Shown: positions 12,301-24,720, counted from the first letter of the stretch. The stretch is 64,000 nt of DNA from Citrus sinensis (GCF_022201045.2 NC_068561.1:24062501-24126500), one strand, 5' to 3'. Notes: a model not told the origin generated them from the sequence alone. Translations and numbers: made by a program.

Positions 12301-13100
12301 CATTAAATGATTCTGGTATAATATGGAATATTGTTAAAATAACAAAATTATCAAAAAGGAAAAGAGGGGAGGGAAAAAAAAAAAAAAGAGTGGGCGAGTT
12401 TTCATTATGAGGGGGGTTATTAGAGCTTTTCAGTTTAAATAACGAGTGGTCCTTCAATTTTATATTGATTTGACTCGAGATAATGACAAAATGGGATGGA
12501 ACTTATCACTACCTTAAAATTTTTCATAACACAGCCCAAAAATTTTGGTGCAATTACAAAGGATTATTGTTAACAAAAATATAAGCATAAACCCACACCG
12601 GCCACAAAAATTCATTTTAAGTCACTTGAGAAAAAAAAAAAAAAAAAACACATCTCTGTCGTATCATGTTATTTGTCTAAAAATTTAATAAAATTTTATT
12701 ATGTCAAGCATCGCCAATTGTATTTACTTTAAATATAATAATTAATAGTTTAGTGAACGACGTTAATGATATTATGATAAGCGACATTGTTATATATAGC
12801 TCTGTATGATTGCTCTATCAAATAAAATTATTTAGCGAATCATTTCAATATAATGTTACAATAAATCAATTACGAAAAATTTTCCCAGGGACTAAATTTT
12901 CTCAAAATATATATTAAAAAAGGGGGGCTTCTCTCTCTCATAAAAGAATTGCGTGGTTTGCCTTTCCGAACTTTCACTTAAAATGCTTTTATTCTGTGAC
13001 AACCAACCGTTATAATTCATTCATTTTCTCTTGTTCACTTGTTCTTCTCAAACTCTCTGCTACTCGTTCTCTGCCCAAGTAACTCCTCTCTCTTTCTCAA
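9400..13100. other. Long intergenic stretch, no gene recognised
   Basis: AT-rich DNA with poly-A and poly-T runs. The only less AT-rich patch is at about 11990-12190. There a minus-strand frame of 86 codons (11931-12191) has a plausible amino-acid mix but matches no family I know. No terminal repeats or RNA gene were recognised. Confidence 0.4.
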
Positions 13101-13110
13101 CTATATAAAC
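13101..13110 (+). promoter_or_regulatory. TATA box of the 65-residue protein gene
   Basis: CTATATAAAC, a near-ideal plant TATA box. It lies about 130 bp upstream of the ATG at 13242 and follows a CT-rich stretch. A possible 5' UTR intron ends at the CAACAG near 13200. Confidence 0.6.
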
Positions 13111-13241
13111 CCCCATAACTTTCAACACTTTCATTGAAGTTTGATTGATTATTGCTAAGTTGATTTACTCATCTGGGTTCTTGTTTATTTGTTCAACAGG
13201 CTTGTTACTTAGCAGTTGAATATCTACCTGGCGAGATAGCA

Positions 13242-13439
13242 ATGGTGATGATGGGATTGGAAAGGTTGGTAGTGAGCTTGAAGTCTAAAATAAGGTCACT
13301 GAAGATGAAGAAACCCTACGACAAGATTGAAAAGAGTGAGAGCATGAGAGTTGAAATAAGAAGCAGGAAAGCTCGGAAGCTTATTGAAAAGACCATGAAG
13401 ATTGCGGACTCTCCCAAGACCAAAACTTTTGCTTTCTGA
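13242..13439 (+). CDS. Small basic protein of 65 residues, function unknown
   Basis: An intact frame of 65 codons begins at 13242 and ends in TGA. The protein is very rich in K and R (MRVEIRSRKARKLIEKTMKI), has no cysteine, signal peptide or membrane segment, and ends KTKTFAF. I recall similar short plant proteins with the conserved core KPYDK-EKS-SMRVEIRSRKA-KLI, but no function or family name. Support for a real gene: a good TATA box at 13101, a CT-rich leader, even codon use, and higher GC than the flanks. Methionines at residues 3 and 4 are possible alternative starts. The gene stands alone, several kilobases from its neighbours. The strong basic charge would suit nucleic-acid or membrane binding, but that is only inference. 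Confidence 0.65.
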   Translation: MVMMGLERLVVSLKSKIRSLKMKKPYDKIEKSESMRVEIRSRKARKLIEKTMKIADSPKTKTFAF

Positions 13440-15753
13440 CATGTATACATTTACTTTTATACAATATATACATGAGTCTCTCAATATCAAATGATTTAAG
13501 AGACTATGAACAGAGCTACAACTTACCCTCTGCTTGCTGTTGATGTTATGGGGGAGAAAAAAAGATAAGGGTGTTTGTATTTACTTGTGTCCTTACTCTC
13601 TCTTTTTTTCCCCCCTTTTTTTTAATATTATATATCTAAGTTTCCATATCAACAACATATGGTCATCATGCTTCCTGGATTTAACCTTGCTTTATTATTC
13701 CTAGTTGGAATTTTGATTCTTAATTTCTCAACTCGAGAATTGTTAACATTTGATTACGTGATGATTCTAAATCTCACATAAGCTGCAAAAATATTAATTT
13801 AAATGAGTATTCATGAGTTCACGAACATATTTAACATTTATCTTACAATTAATTTTTGAGAGTGAGTTTTGCATGTGATTTTCTGTTCGTAAAAGATTAT
13901 TTTATTATCAATTTGCTTAATTTTTTTTCTTTTCTTTTGTTAACTAATTAACATCCTCTACTAGTTTGTTATCTCCTAGTCTCTCATGGTTTTTCAGAGA
14001 TAGAGAAAAAGGCTAGTTTAATTGTAAAAAAGAATGAAAAAACTAATTAATACTAAAATTCAAAACTTGATCTTGATCGATCATTAAACTAAGTATAGGT
14101 TAAAAGAAGGGAATATATATATATATATATATATTAGAAGAAGATCCTTGTCCGCAAGAGAAAGAGAAGGAGAATAGTCATAATAATAAGTGAGTAATTG
14201 TGGAGAATGAGAAAGTAATAGTTCCCATTTTTTTCTTTCTATTTTATGGTACTTTGGACCGTTAGTTTTTATTAGTGGTTATATTATTAGACACGAGTTG
14301 GCAAGCGATTGAACTATAAATGCTTACAAAATTGACTTGTCAATTATTCTTATCCGAATTTAAAGGCATAATCCAACGATTTAAGGTGCTTTATTGAGTA
14401 ACGCATGCTTATTACCTCACAGATTTGAAACTTAAAACTTTGATACTATAGGAGGTAATAATAAACGTCCGTAGTCCCAGCCATTTTCATATTTCCTCAA
14501 TACTATTTTTCTATCTTACTAGTTAACTTTGAAAAAGGAAAAAAAAAAAAAAACGTAAGTCATTTGCTAATCAATAGACATATCATGCGAACAATAAGAT
14601 CATGATCTACTGTGATAAGTGCCATGAGGTTATCAAAATCAACTGTTCCATTACTTGAAAATGAAAGAATTATTTAATAAATCAAAGCAGGATAAATCCT
14701 TTGTTTAAGTGATCTTTCATGTCAGCAGTTAGCTGGAAGTGATGAATGCTGAAATAAATCCAACTAGCAAAAGGAATGGCTGGATTACGTATTCCTTCAA
14801 ATTAAAGTTAAAATGATAGATGAGAGAGGCAGAGAAGGGAAGGCAAAAGAAGAAGAAAAGGTTGGTCATAATGTGGGCAGTTGTTTGTCTTTGCCTTCAC
14901 ATGAAAATGAAGCTTCGGTGGGCAACGTCACAGCTCAGCTTTTATATGAATGAGAAAAGACTTCCACCAAGTGTTCTGTGGCATGCAAAGAATATGCCAA
15001 AAGGGTTAAAACGACAAATATGCTTTTGAGAAACAATCTACTCAAGCTCCTCGTCATTCGAATCTTTCAAGTTTTATCCAGCTAGGCCTGAGATTAAATT
15101 AAACCTTTTAAAAAAAGTCCACGTTAGAAGGGGCTTCCTAAAGTCTACCCGATGGTAGAATCTTTTTATTTGACCAAAAGAGTTTCCGCTTTTGAGTCCC
15201 CAGATTAGCCTTAATTTGTTTCATCTCAGTTTCAAAGTGATAGCGCTCAAGAGACCCGACCCATTGGGTTTGGATCTTGATGAAGCACTTTTGTATCAAG
15301 TCATCCAAACTGAGATTTAACACAATGTAAAATTTAAAAATCCTACACTAATCTGAAATCTTGAGCCAATTACCACTAATTGAGGGTTCTGATCCTAGGT
15401 ACAAACTAGCAGGGTATATAAAAAGTATATGTATATATGTATGTATGCATGCATGTGTGTGTGTATGTATATATATAGAGGGTTGTTACAGAGTCATAGA
15501 AATTATCAAAGTTACATTGTTATTTGCTTGTACATATCAATTGGTGTAAAAATAGTGCTTGGTAAAATATCTTGTGAACAGGGAATCTAGTAACAGCTTC
15601 AGAACTGGTAATGCCAATTGCCAATTGTTTTTTTTATCGATATTGTTTATAGATCGAGAATGGGCCAAGAGTACAAAATATAAGCTAAAATCTTCCCAGT
15701 GATCTGTGCTGCATTAAAAGAATTTGCTCAATGTGGAATTGATAGATGAATAC
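13440..15753. other. Intergenic, AT-rich, with microsatellites
   Basis: Contains an (AT)n run at about 14112-14135 and a TATG/TGTG-rich stretch at about 15425-15475. Several short open frames (for example 14820-15029) look like chance. The right-hand part should include the 3' UTR of the BRCT-RING gene. Confidence 0.4.
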
Positions 15754-18700
15754 CTAAAAGTTGCTGCGATTGTAAAGCATTTGGAGATCCTTGCAGTGAA
15801 TGCATGTCCATGGATCCAAAGGAGGGTCCATACAGTAGCAATGGATGCATCTACTCTGGCAGAGATGGCATCTGATGAGAAGATCTTGTGGTTCCTGAGA
15901 ACGGCATTCGATACATGCTTCAAGTAATGACAGCTTCAAGAAGGAGAAGAGTTAGCCCCAAGATCAACCTCAACCTTACATTGAAATTTAATCGCATTGG
16001 AGAACGATATATGCTAGTATAAGCAGAAATTTTACCTGAACACTGGCACTATCTCCATCTGGAAGAATGAAAACATCCCTTGTTGACCAGGCACATGGAA
16101 TTGTTTGCGAGTAGATTTTTTGGTCAGAAGTGGCTGCATCCTCCACCTTTGTAATGCTCATAAAACTGGCTTTACACAGAGGACAAGTGGAGATCTTTCT
16201 CACTGAAGCCTGCATACATCATCACAAGAAACGGTAAAAGTTGCAATAATTTCAGGAGCATATGGTAGAACAGATAAAGAATAAATAATCTTAGTCACCA
16301 AATGCCATTTAAAATTACATACTTGGAAACTTCTATGTGTAACTGCATTTAAAAAAATAGTGGCAAACGCAAAGGCCAAATCAGGGGGAAAGTTTTCAAA
16401 ATCAGGGGTAAGGAGCCAAGTTAAACTGGTTTCCATAGTAGATAATAAATTTTATGCAAGAAGTGAAATTTATAAAGCCCAACAAATAGAGAGATTTGCA
16501 GGCTTTAAAACATCATTGTTCAAAACTCGAAAAACCAGAGGATACCATAAAGGCCAATCCCAAGTATGTTAAAGTATAACGTACAAGAGATAACATATAC
16601 ATATTAAGAAATGAAGAAACAAACTAAGGCACGTGCACATATTAAACATGAAATTTAAATAATTTGAAAAGAGATGCATAACTAGAAAAAGATGAGAATG
16701 TATACCATATGATCAGCCCAGTTTTGGATGCATGAATAACAAAATCGATGTCCGCATGCCAAAACCCCTCTGGTTGAACTAAATTCTGTCCAACATATTA
16801 CACATGATAATTCCCCTGAAGCAGATGATTGGTTAACGTGTTCAATTCGTTCAGTATTTTTTACCATTCCATTTGAGTTCTCAATACCAGAGCAACCATC
16901 TTGTGACTCTCTTTGCAGCAGAGCTGGAAAATCTCTTTCTTCTATTTCTTTAATATCTTCAGAGCCTTCATTTATTCCCCCATCTTTATGGAACCCATCA
17001 TCAGATGTTTCTGCAATTCTGATAACTGGGGCCCTGTCTTGGTCAGAATCCAAGAGCATAGACTCCAAACCATTTCTACCAATACACTTCGCAAGTCTCC
17101 GTCCCTTAGTAGAAGGTTTAGCAGAAGAGCTGCTGCCGATGCCCTTGGAAATCTTGGTCTTTTCTCTGAGTGACTGCAAAGAAGAATGAGTACTTGACTC
17201 TTCATGCTTTGAAATTTTCCTTTTCCCTCTCACAGAATGGATAGAAGAATCTGAACTTGACTCTTCATACTTCTCAAGCAAAAAGACATATTCATGGTAA
17301 CATATTCATAACTTCAGATGAGCAAACAAATCAAAAAATTAAACATCCAAGATAGATTTAATTATGAACAGAAGCTAGAGCATAATCTAGACTAGTAAAT
17401 TCAATCCTGAAATTTCAGAAAAACTAGAGCATGATCATATCAGTTGTGCCAAGTTTGTTGTAGAATTGTATTCATACCTCCATCCTAATTAATCCAGACA
17501 AAGGAGGATCCTGAAAACAATTTCTGGCACTAGACCTCTGTTCCTGCTTTGAAGCCCTTTTAAATGATTTTGACTTGCATTTATGAGAAGTATTCTCGCT
17601 TTTTCCAAACTTAGGTAACAGGTTCTGTCATAAAAATAACAGAAAAAGAAAGATAGACATTGAGTTTCAGATCATCAAATGTTAAACACACACTATTGAA
17701 CGAAACCGTAATACAGGTTTTGGATCTCCTAATAAGGCACCTAAGGTTCAAATTCTGAGTTATTAAATAAATTCAGAAAGTAATCAGAAACGTAAATTCC
17801 TATAAACCATAGAAACATAAAAGCTTAAGATGCATTCAGTAAGATTGTTAAAATAACACTGCTAAACTTATAAATTCAGCACAAAATCATGAAATCTTTT
17901 TTAGTTTACAGACAAAGATGGTGCCTATGTGATCATTTGATTGCCTTGTTAATAACAATTTACTGCATTAGATTATTCAATCTAATGGTTGTTTCTACTG
18001 AGCACACAACAACACCTAAAATTAATTTTTTAATGCCATTACCATCAGCTGAATTCCATTTAATCATCCCAATGCCATGACATCGTTGAAAGTTCTTGCC
18101 TACTATAGCTAGAAGATGCATCATTTATGTTTTCATATTACACATACACAGAGCAGAAGGAAGGAGTTTATTTGTATAAATAGTCACCTCGTTCAACAAA
18201 AAGGAACCCTTCCAACCAGCCAGCTCGGAAACTTCAAATCTCATATCAGTTTCTTCGTTCTTAGAGTTGTCATCAAGGTTGGACCTGTCAGAATTCATAT
18301 TGAAGAGTGGGACTTCCAGCAACAGAGGCCCTATCTCTTGTCCACTGCACATAATCAATGCATACGTGTTTAATGTGCATCAAAATTTACACAATTCAGT
18401 CGAAATCAGAGCACTAATGTTACCTTTGCAACATATAAGGGCGCTCAGGAAGACGTCTGTGTTGCTTTATGCAATCTTCCACCCACTGATGATTAACTAT
18501 AATCGTTCTAAACTTCTTAGCAAGACTGTGCTTCTCTCCTTCAAACTTCCAACACACCTAATCACCCAACCCATAACCATCCGTAATCATAATCTCTATA
18601 AAGCCTAAAAGCAATTTCACAAAAAGCACTTCAAGCACTAAATCTTTAAAAAGCGCTTCTCAAATAGAAACTGCTTTAATACTCCCACAAAAAAAAGCAT

Positions 18701-19084
18701 AATATATGAGGTTGCTAAGTGTGTTGTTGATAATGTACTTTCTAATACGTTAAAAATACAACTAAAGATAAAATGCAAATAATCCATAGGTTAGATTGAA
18801 AGCTTACTAAGTGTGTTGTTGATTTTGACATCGTACCGACGTAACTAGCTCCGGAATAAGATATGAGCTTGATGAGATTGAAGCGCTCCGTTCCATGGTA
18901 ACCGCTCACTGTCGCCACCACCGATTCCATGCCTTCGATGGATCGATCTATAAAACAATCAATAATATTTTTTTTTTAAATCAGAATTGAAATAATTCTT
19001 AGCTTCAAATTGCTTAAATAAATCAGAGAGATAAGATCTACTGTCGGATTGATCGATTTGAGAGGAGAGAGATTCAGCTTCCAT
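15754..19084 (-). CDS. BRCT-RING-zinc finger protein (Arabidopsis At1g67180-like)
   Basis: Eight exons join in frame to encode 513 residues: 19084-19042, 18947-18808, 18557-18424, 18344-18188, 17624-17478, 17272-16706, 16209-16036 and 15933-15754. Residues about 20-110 form a BRCT domain ([36 protein letters not shown]), a phosphopeptide-binding fold of DNA-damage proteins. A Ser- and Lys-rich linker follows (SSSDSSIHS repeated as SSTHSSLQS). Then comes a C3HC4 RING at about 365-410 ([22 protein letters not shown]), expected to act as an E3 ubiquitin ligase. The last exon adds a PHD-like Cys/His cluster (CIECR, RCHLC, CIHCYC, CIHC). A nuclear role in DNA damage or chromatin ubiquitination is inferred from the domains. 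As I recall, Arabidopsis At1g67180 has the same order and lies beside FLL2, which is also the next gene here. Confidence 0.88.
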
Positions 19085-19249
19085 TGGAGAACGAAATGCC
19101 GGGAACTTGAAAGGTTTTGAATCCTTTTCGAGAAAAAAATGAGCGCCACGGTTTATTATTTTAAATCGGACCGGACTGAAGAGGCTACCGGTTCATTTTT
19201 TTCCTCTCTCTTTTTTGCCTTTTTGAATATGTAAAATACTACATTAATG

Positions 19250-20069
19250 TTGTGTTTACTTGCTGGAGTGGGAGCGTTGATTGGGAGTCTCACTCCGTGG
19301 GCCCCACTCATTTTTGGAGTGGAGAGTGGGAGTGGGACTCCCATTGGGGGAGGTGGGAGTGGAAATCCACTCCCACCTCTTCCATTTCTACCCTTTTTTT
19401 ATTTTATGTTATATAATTAATAAAATAAAATAAATAATATTATATTTATTTAAATAATAATATTATATTTAACTAAATAATAATTTACATTGATTTTAAG
19501 TTAAAATTATTTTAAAATAATATTATTATATTAATAGAGAATTAATAAATATAATATTATTATATTTATTTTAAAAATAATAGTACTATATTTATTTAAT
19601 AATAATAATAAATACTTTATTCTAAGAAAATATTAATTTTGTACTAAATAATATTATATTATTATTTTATATAATAATAAATTTAATATAATTATATTAA
19701 ATAAAATAAAATAACATTTCATTTTATATTAAAATTACAATTAATAATTTATTGTTCATAATTAAGAATATTAATAATTATAATAAATTTACAAATATAA
19801 TAAAATAAATATTATTCATTAAATATATTTTTTATTAGTTTTGTAATTAAAAATTATAATTCTTTAAATAAGGATAAAATTGTAATTTGAAACTATTTAC
19901 TCCAATCCAAGACAAAGTAAACACATAAATTGGATTCTGATCTCCATTCCATACTTCCATTCCAGTGTAAGTAAACAACTTACTCTCACTTCCACTCCAC
20001 ACTCCTAATCCTAATATTCTCACTCCTCAGGATTCCCAATCCAATCCAAAAAGTAAACGCTACCTAAGT
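19250..20069. mobile_element. hAT-like non-autonomous DNA transposon (MITE), about 820 bp
   Basis: Imperfect inverted ends carry GTGTTTACTT on the left and AAGTAAACGC on the right, followed inward by arms rich in GGAGTGGGAG and CACTCCCAAT. The middle is almost pure A+T. An 8-bp direct repeat CATTAATG flanks the element (19242-19249 and 20070-20077), the target-site length of hAT elements. No transposase frame is present. The two termini align only with a few extra bases on the right side, so the exact ends may shift by several bases. Confidence 0.65.
19350..19379. repeat. Perfect 13-bp hairpin in the MITE arm
   Basis: GAGGTGGGAGTGG (19350-19362), a 4-base AAAT loop, then its exact reverse complement (19367-19379). 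It lies within the left arm of the hAT-like element. Confidence 0.85.
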
Positions 20070-20077
20070 CATTAATG

Positions 20078-21146
20078 ATAACAACAAAAAGGAGGTTATG
20101 TAAAATACTATTTTTTTCTCTCTTTTTGTCCTGTTAATCAAGTGATTTTTAACATTGTTGGTCCTCCCAAGTGTAAATAATATACTAAATGGTAATCTAT
20201 ATATTTTTAAAATATAATATACACAACCAAAAATTTCAAATAAACTTTCACGATAATGATCTAAGTATTTTTAAAAAAGTTAAAGTTAATTAACAAGTTT
20301 TTAAAATTAATTGTATTTTTATAAATTTATCATTTAGCAACAAAAAAAATAAAATTGAACTTGTATATTCTATATAAATTTTATCCAATTACCACATTGA
20401 ACATAATTTGTCTATTGTCAACTATTTTTCAACTTAATAGTTAACACATTCTTATCTTATTCTTACGATGTTGTGTGAGAATAAAATTTATCATAATTTA
20501 AGGGTCTGATTAAGGTGCTGTAGCTTTTATCGTTGTAATATAAAGTATAAATTGTATTGTATACAAAGAAAACATAACATGTCGGAAACTGAGAACTGTA
20601 TTGCATCGTCCTAAGCTTTGGACGATAAATGGATCCAAAATAAGCTGCTTGGGAGTTTTTGAATAACTTCCATTTTTTTTCACAGCACTTATTACATAAA
20701 AGATCGTACTATAAGTAAAATAAGAACCAGCTTATCATCGAATTTGGTTTTCAAGATGTAAATCAAGTATTACAGCAATTAACCAACCACGTTCTCCCAT
20801 TTTATGTGCATTCATTCCTAGATCAAAGTACATCCTCTGACATGATAGCTACAATTACTGACAGCCGATAAGTTTCTCTTCAATCATTTAAGCAAAATAG
20901 AAGCACCAAATGATTGCCAAAAAGGACTGGTGAGTGAAATATGAGGTATCAGTATACTGTTAAAAAAAAGATGGGGGCAGCAGTCAGCTTCATTTAAATG
21001 CTTCTCAAATGTGGGGATATTACTCTCTGCAAGGGCTGGATAAGAAAATAGATGAACCAGCAAAAGGGAAAATAGCTTCTGATTCCATACTTGCTCTTTG
21101 GGAAGATGTTGCATAATATCTGTTTTGCTGAGATGTCTAAAGAAAA
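20078..21146. other. Intergenic and 3' UTR of the FLX-like gene
   Basis: AT-rich on the left. From about 20,500 onward the composition is more transcript-like and probably represents the 3' UTR of the FLX-like gene (-). No separate gene was seen. Confidence 0.4.
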
Positions 21147-23673
21147 TCATCTTCGAGCAGGGTTCCCACCACGAGGTTGCCCGCTTCCAGATCGAGCAGG
21201 TGGTGTTGCAGATCCATAAGGCACATTGTTCAGAGGTGGCGGTACTTGTCCATGTGGGGCAGCACCTCTGGGTGCTCCATCAAAACCGGTTCCTCTTGAT
21301 GGATCATAACTAGGTGCTCTGCGCATATCATACCCTTGCCCTCTTTGTACATCATATCCAGGTCCTCTTTGCGGAATGTAACTGGGTGCTCTTTGTGCTT
21401 CATAGACAGGCCCTCTCTGTACATCATAGCCAGGAACTCGCTGTGTCTCATAACCTGGACCTCTCTGCATGTCATAACTAGGCCCTCTCTGCATGTCATA
21501 ACCGAGCCCTCTCTGTGGATCATAACTGGGTCCCCTGTGTATATCATAGTTAGGCCCTCTTTGTGCATCATATTTAGAACCTTTCTGTGCATCATAACCA
21601 GGTCCTTTTGTTGGATCATAGCCGGGTCCTTTGGCTGGATCATAACTGGGTCCTTTGGTTGGATCATAACTGGGTGCTTTGGATGCATCATAACCAGGTC
21701 CTTTGGATGCCTCATAACCAGGTCCTCTTGGTATGTCATAAGCAGCCCTCATAGGAGTTCCTGATTGAGTTGCCGCATAAGCACTGGTACTTGTATTAGG
21801 CCCAGCACCAACAACACCAGCAGTAGTAGCTGAAGGTGGAGGCCCATGCCCCTATGACAAAATTTCAAAGAGTGGCATCAGTCTTCGCAGCAGTTAAAAA
21901 AAAAAAAAAGAGCAATAGAATTTTCTTCTTCCAGTCTAGTACTGAAACATCACTCCTAGAACCATGCTTCAACGGGACCATCCTCTGAATAAGTTGAAAA
22001 GCAAGGTTAACCTATGTGATGAACAGATTTAGTTTGTCCCCTTAACAAACTTGTGACTGCCATTTTCTTTCCCCTAGAAAAAATTTATTTCACCATCCAC
22101 ATTATTCTTGTGACAATCAAACACCCATAATTGGTTTTACTAAAATGACTGTGATGGATAACCATCTGATCAAGGAAATCAAGTTTCTGATAGAAAATAC
22201 ATACACAAGGAAACCAAACAAGGGATGGCAAGATATATAGATATTAGCAAATAACATGGTCATCATTCTAAAAAGCACAACTTTGCAATGCAGATTTTGT
22301 CCAAGATTAACAACCATGAATGATGATAAAGCAACAGTTTACATAAAACCAAATCGAGGAAGACAACAGACCTGGGGAACACCATAACCATCTTCATAAG
22401 CATTTTGTCCCACAGGACGTCCAGAAGTCTCATTCTCACTGTTTCCAGTTGCACCACCATAAGATCCATCTGCTTATGTTTGCAAATGTGATACATTAGT
22501 AATATACAAAAATGAAAAAAGGAGCTCCAAAAGGGAAGGAGAAAAGAAATGGTAAGAATACCAGCCCTTCTGTCTACATTAGGAGCATTCATCAACTCAG
22601 CCCGTAGCTTTTCCACCTCTGTTGCCATGGTAATATAGTTCTTCTCCATCACCTGAAGTGATTCAAGATGGTCATTGTAAAATTTCTTCTCATATTCGTA
22701 AGTACCCCTGCACAAATGGAAGGTTATGGCATTTTTGGACCAAATTTTGAGGAAAATAGCGCAATAGCAATGTTGGAAAGCAAGATGAAGAAAATAATAT
22801 TGTGGACTAGAACTTTCACAGATCCAGGGATGTCCAAAATGTAATGCCTTGGAGTAAACTTGTCTGAAGAGGAAGTCCAGGGTACACGTGAAAATAAGTG
22901 TACATCTTATTTCCAGTTTGTGAGCTCCAACTTTAGGCATTGTCTAAGATGCTACAAGAAATAGATAAATAATGTCTGAACAATGAACATTTTGTCAATT
23001 CTACATGCTCAAGCAACAAGCATTAGCATTCACATTCACTAAACCAGATTTGTCAAGTCAATTTTTCTTTAAGTTGTTATTATGACAATATAAGAAGCTC
23101 AAAATTACACCTGCAGTGATGATATTCTTGTCTGAGGCTCTCGAGTTCTGACAGCAAAGCTGGTATCTGCTGCACGTCTGTGTGGGCCCTCTGAAGATCC
23201 TGGGTCAGTTGATGTACTTTGGCAATAAGTTCCTCCCTCGCTACAACCAAGTTCTGAGCTTCTGTCTTTGATTTCTGAAACTCTAGCTTAACGGGCTCTG
23301 CAGTTTTTAGTTCGGCTTCCATCTTGGCAATCTTTTCGGTAAGGTTCCTCATTTGTAGCTCTCTCTCAGACTTCATACCTCCTATCTGACCATGCAATAT
23401 CTGCAACTCATGCTGTGCAGCAGCAAGTTCTTGTCTCAATGTTCCATGGGTAGCAGCAAGCCTCTGATTCTCTGTTGCAAGCTTCTGCATCTCCACATGC
23501 TGCGAGGCAATCTTTTGTTCCATAACTTCAGGAGGAGGCATCATATCGAAAGGAGGAAAGGCACCTGGCATTGGGGGGCGCATACCAGAGACAAATGGAT
23601 CAGGATGCATCATGCCAGGGCCTGGAGGAGGACGCCTTAGATGAGGAGGTGGAATTCGACCCTTGCTTCCCAT
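21147..23673 (-). CDS. FLX-like coiled-coil protein (FLL2 type) with octapeptide array
   Basis: Four exons, 23673-23111, 22707-22562, 22469-22372 and 21851-21147, encode 503 residues. The start is ATG at 23673 (MGSKGRIPPPHLRRPPPGPG). The Pro-rich head is followed by a long coiled coil at about residues 55-235 (EVMEQKIASQHVEMQKLATE onward), the hallmark of FLOWERING LOCUS C EXPRESSOR (FLX) and FLX-like proteins, which help activate FLC and regulate flowering. The tail from about residue 311 to 462 is a tandem octapeptide array, then a G/P/R-rich end. Arabidopsis FLL2 (At1g67170) is known to promote phase separation of the RNA-binding protein FCA, and this gene has the FLL2 build and neighbour. 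It is longer than the Arabidopsis protein (about 360 residues as I recall), largely because of the array. A 5' UTR intron is likely, from the GTAAGA donor at 24489 to the acceptor just before 23693. Confidence 0.88.
21273..21728 (-). repeat. 24-bp tandem repeat coding 19 octapeptides in the FLX-like gene
   Basis: Nineteen consecutive 24-bp units encode R/K-G/A-P-G/S-Y-D/E-x-x, for example RGPGYDVQ, KGPSYDPA and RGPSYDMQ. No unit changes length. Eighteen units keep Tyr at position 5 and the last has Phe. Basic and acidic residues alternate along the array. Confidence 0.95.
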
Positions 23674-24720
23674 CTCAATCACTCAGTTATGACCTGATAC
23701 AAGAAATACCAACAATAAGCAAGCTGGTTCTAGCAGGGAAAATGAGAAATGTAATTATGAAAGCACTTGGTAAGTTCCAAAACTAGAAGCGGTACAGTGA
23801 CAAATCATACTCAACTACAGCAATAAAAAGATTGAAATTAAGATAAAATAAGAATGCAAAGTGCACATTTTTCCTAATTACAAAATCTTCTCGTCAGCGT
23901 ACAAATTATGTGAAGCACTCGAAAGCATATCAGTCAAGAGTTTGCAATTATCACACAGATTATGGGAAGTATTCACATATTCAAAGACTGATTAGGGAGG
24001 AATTCATATAGTTAAACAATTGAAATTAACCCATTTTCCACTTTCTAACAAATTGTAGTAAAATTCAGTAAGATATCAAAATCAAGAAACGTCAATGACA
24101 ATGCTGAAGTCAAATTCAAAACCCGAATAACTCCTGCATGTTACCATCACCTTACAGCAGGCAAGAAATGAAAGCTGTCTCCACAGCGATAGAAGTTACC
24201 AAATAACATTATAATCACTAAAAATTTCTTCTTCTTCTTCTTCTTCTTCTATTAATTAAGGTTTCAAATGCTTCACTAAACCCCAAGAATTCAAATAGAA
24301 ACTTAAGAAAAATAAAAAAGACAAAAAAAAATTAAATAACAATCATATGGTGGACTGCCAATTTACAAATGAAGATTTTGGAAGAAAACTGCTTGTAAAA
24401 AACTTTGAAATAACCCTAATTAAAGGATTTTATCTTTTCTTTAAAAAAAAAAAAAACCGCTGACAAGAGACGACGTAGTTTCTTCTTACTAGAATAGAGA
24501 TAGATGGCAGTAGCAAATCGTCAGTGAATGATGGAATAGCAGAGGCTTTAGCTGGCGAAACAGAGCCAAAGGCAGAGAAAGAGTATGCGAGCTCAATGTT
24601 CGTATCGTTGCCCCAAAAAAAAAAAAAAAAAAAAAAAAAGGAATAACACTGTATACTAAAAATGAAAATAATGTCTTCTTCTGCGTAGGAAATCGTAAGT
24701 TCATTAAAACGACGTCGTGT
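23674..24720 (-). promoter_or_regulatory. 5' UTR and promoter region of the FLX-like gene
   Basis: Minus-strand splice signals suggest a leader intron between a GTAAGAAG donor at 24489 and an acceptor CAG at 23694-23696, so transcription should start upstream of 24490. The intron holds a (GAA)n tract at 24227-24250. Upstream lie a poly-A run and a perfect palindrome ACGACGTCGT at 24709-24718. Its GACGTC core resembles a bZIP C-box. No TATA box is obvious. Confidence 0.45.

Noticed and set aside
14820-15029. 69-codon plus-strand frame
   Set aside because: Low-complexity start (KKKKR), no homology recognised and no regulatory signals.
21273-21728. CRISPR-like regular repeats
   Set aside because: The repeats are directly adjacent 24-bp coding units with no spacers, in a plant nuclear gene.
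21336-21764. Long plus-strand frame opposite the FLX-like repeat exon
   Set aside because: It is the antisense of the 24-bp repeat array, which stays open in several frames because its period is a multiple of three.
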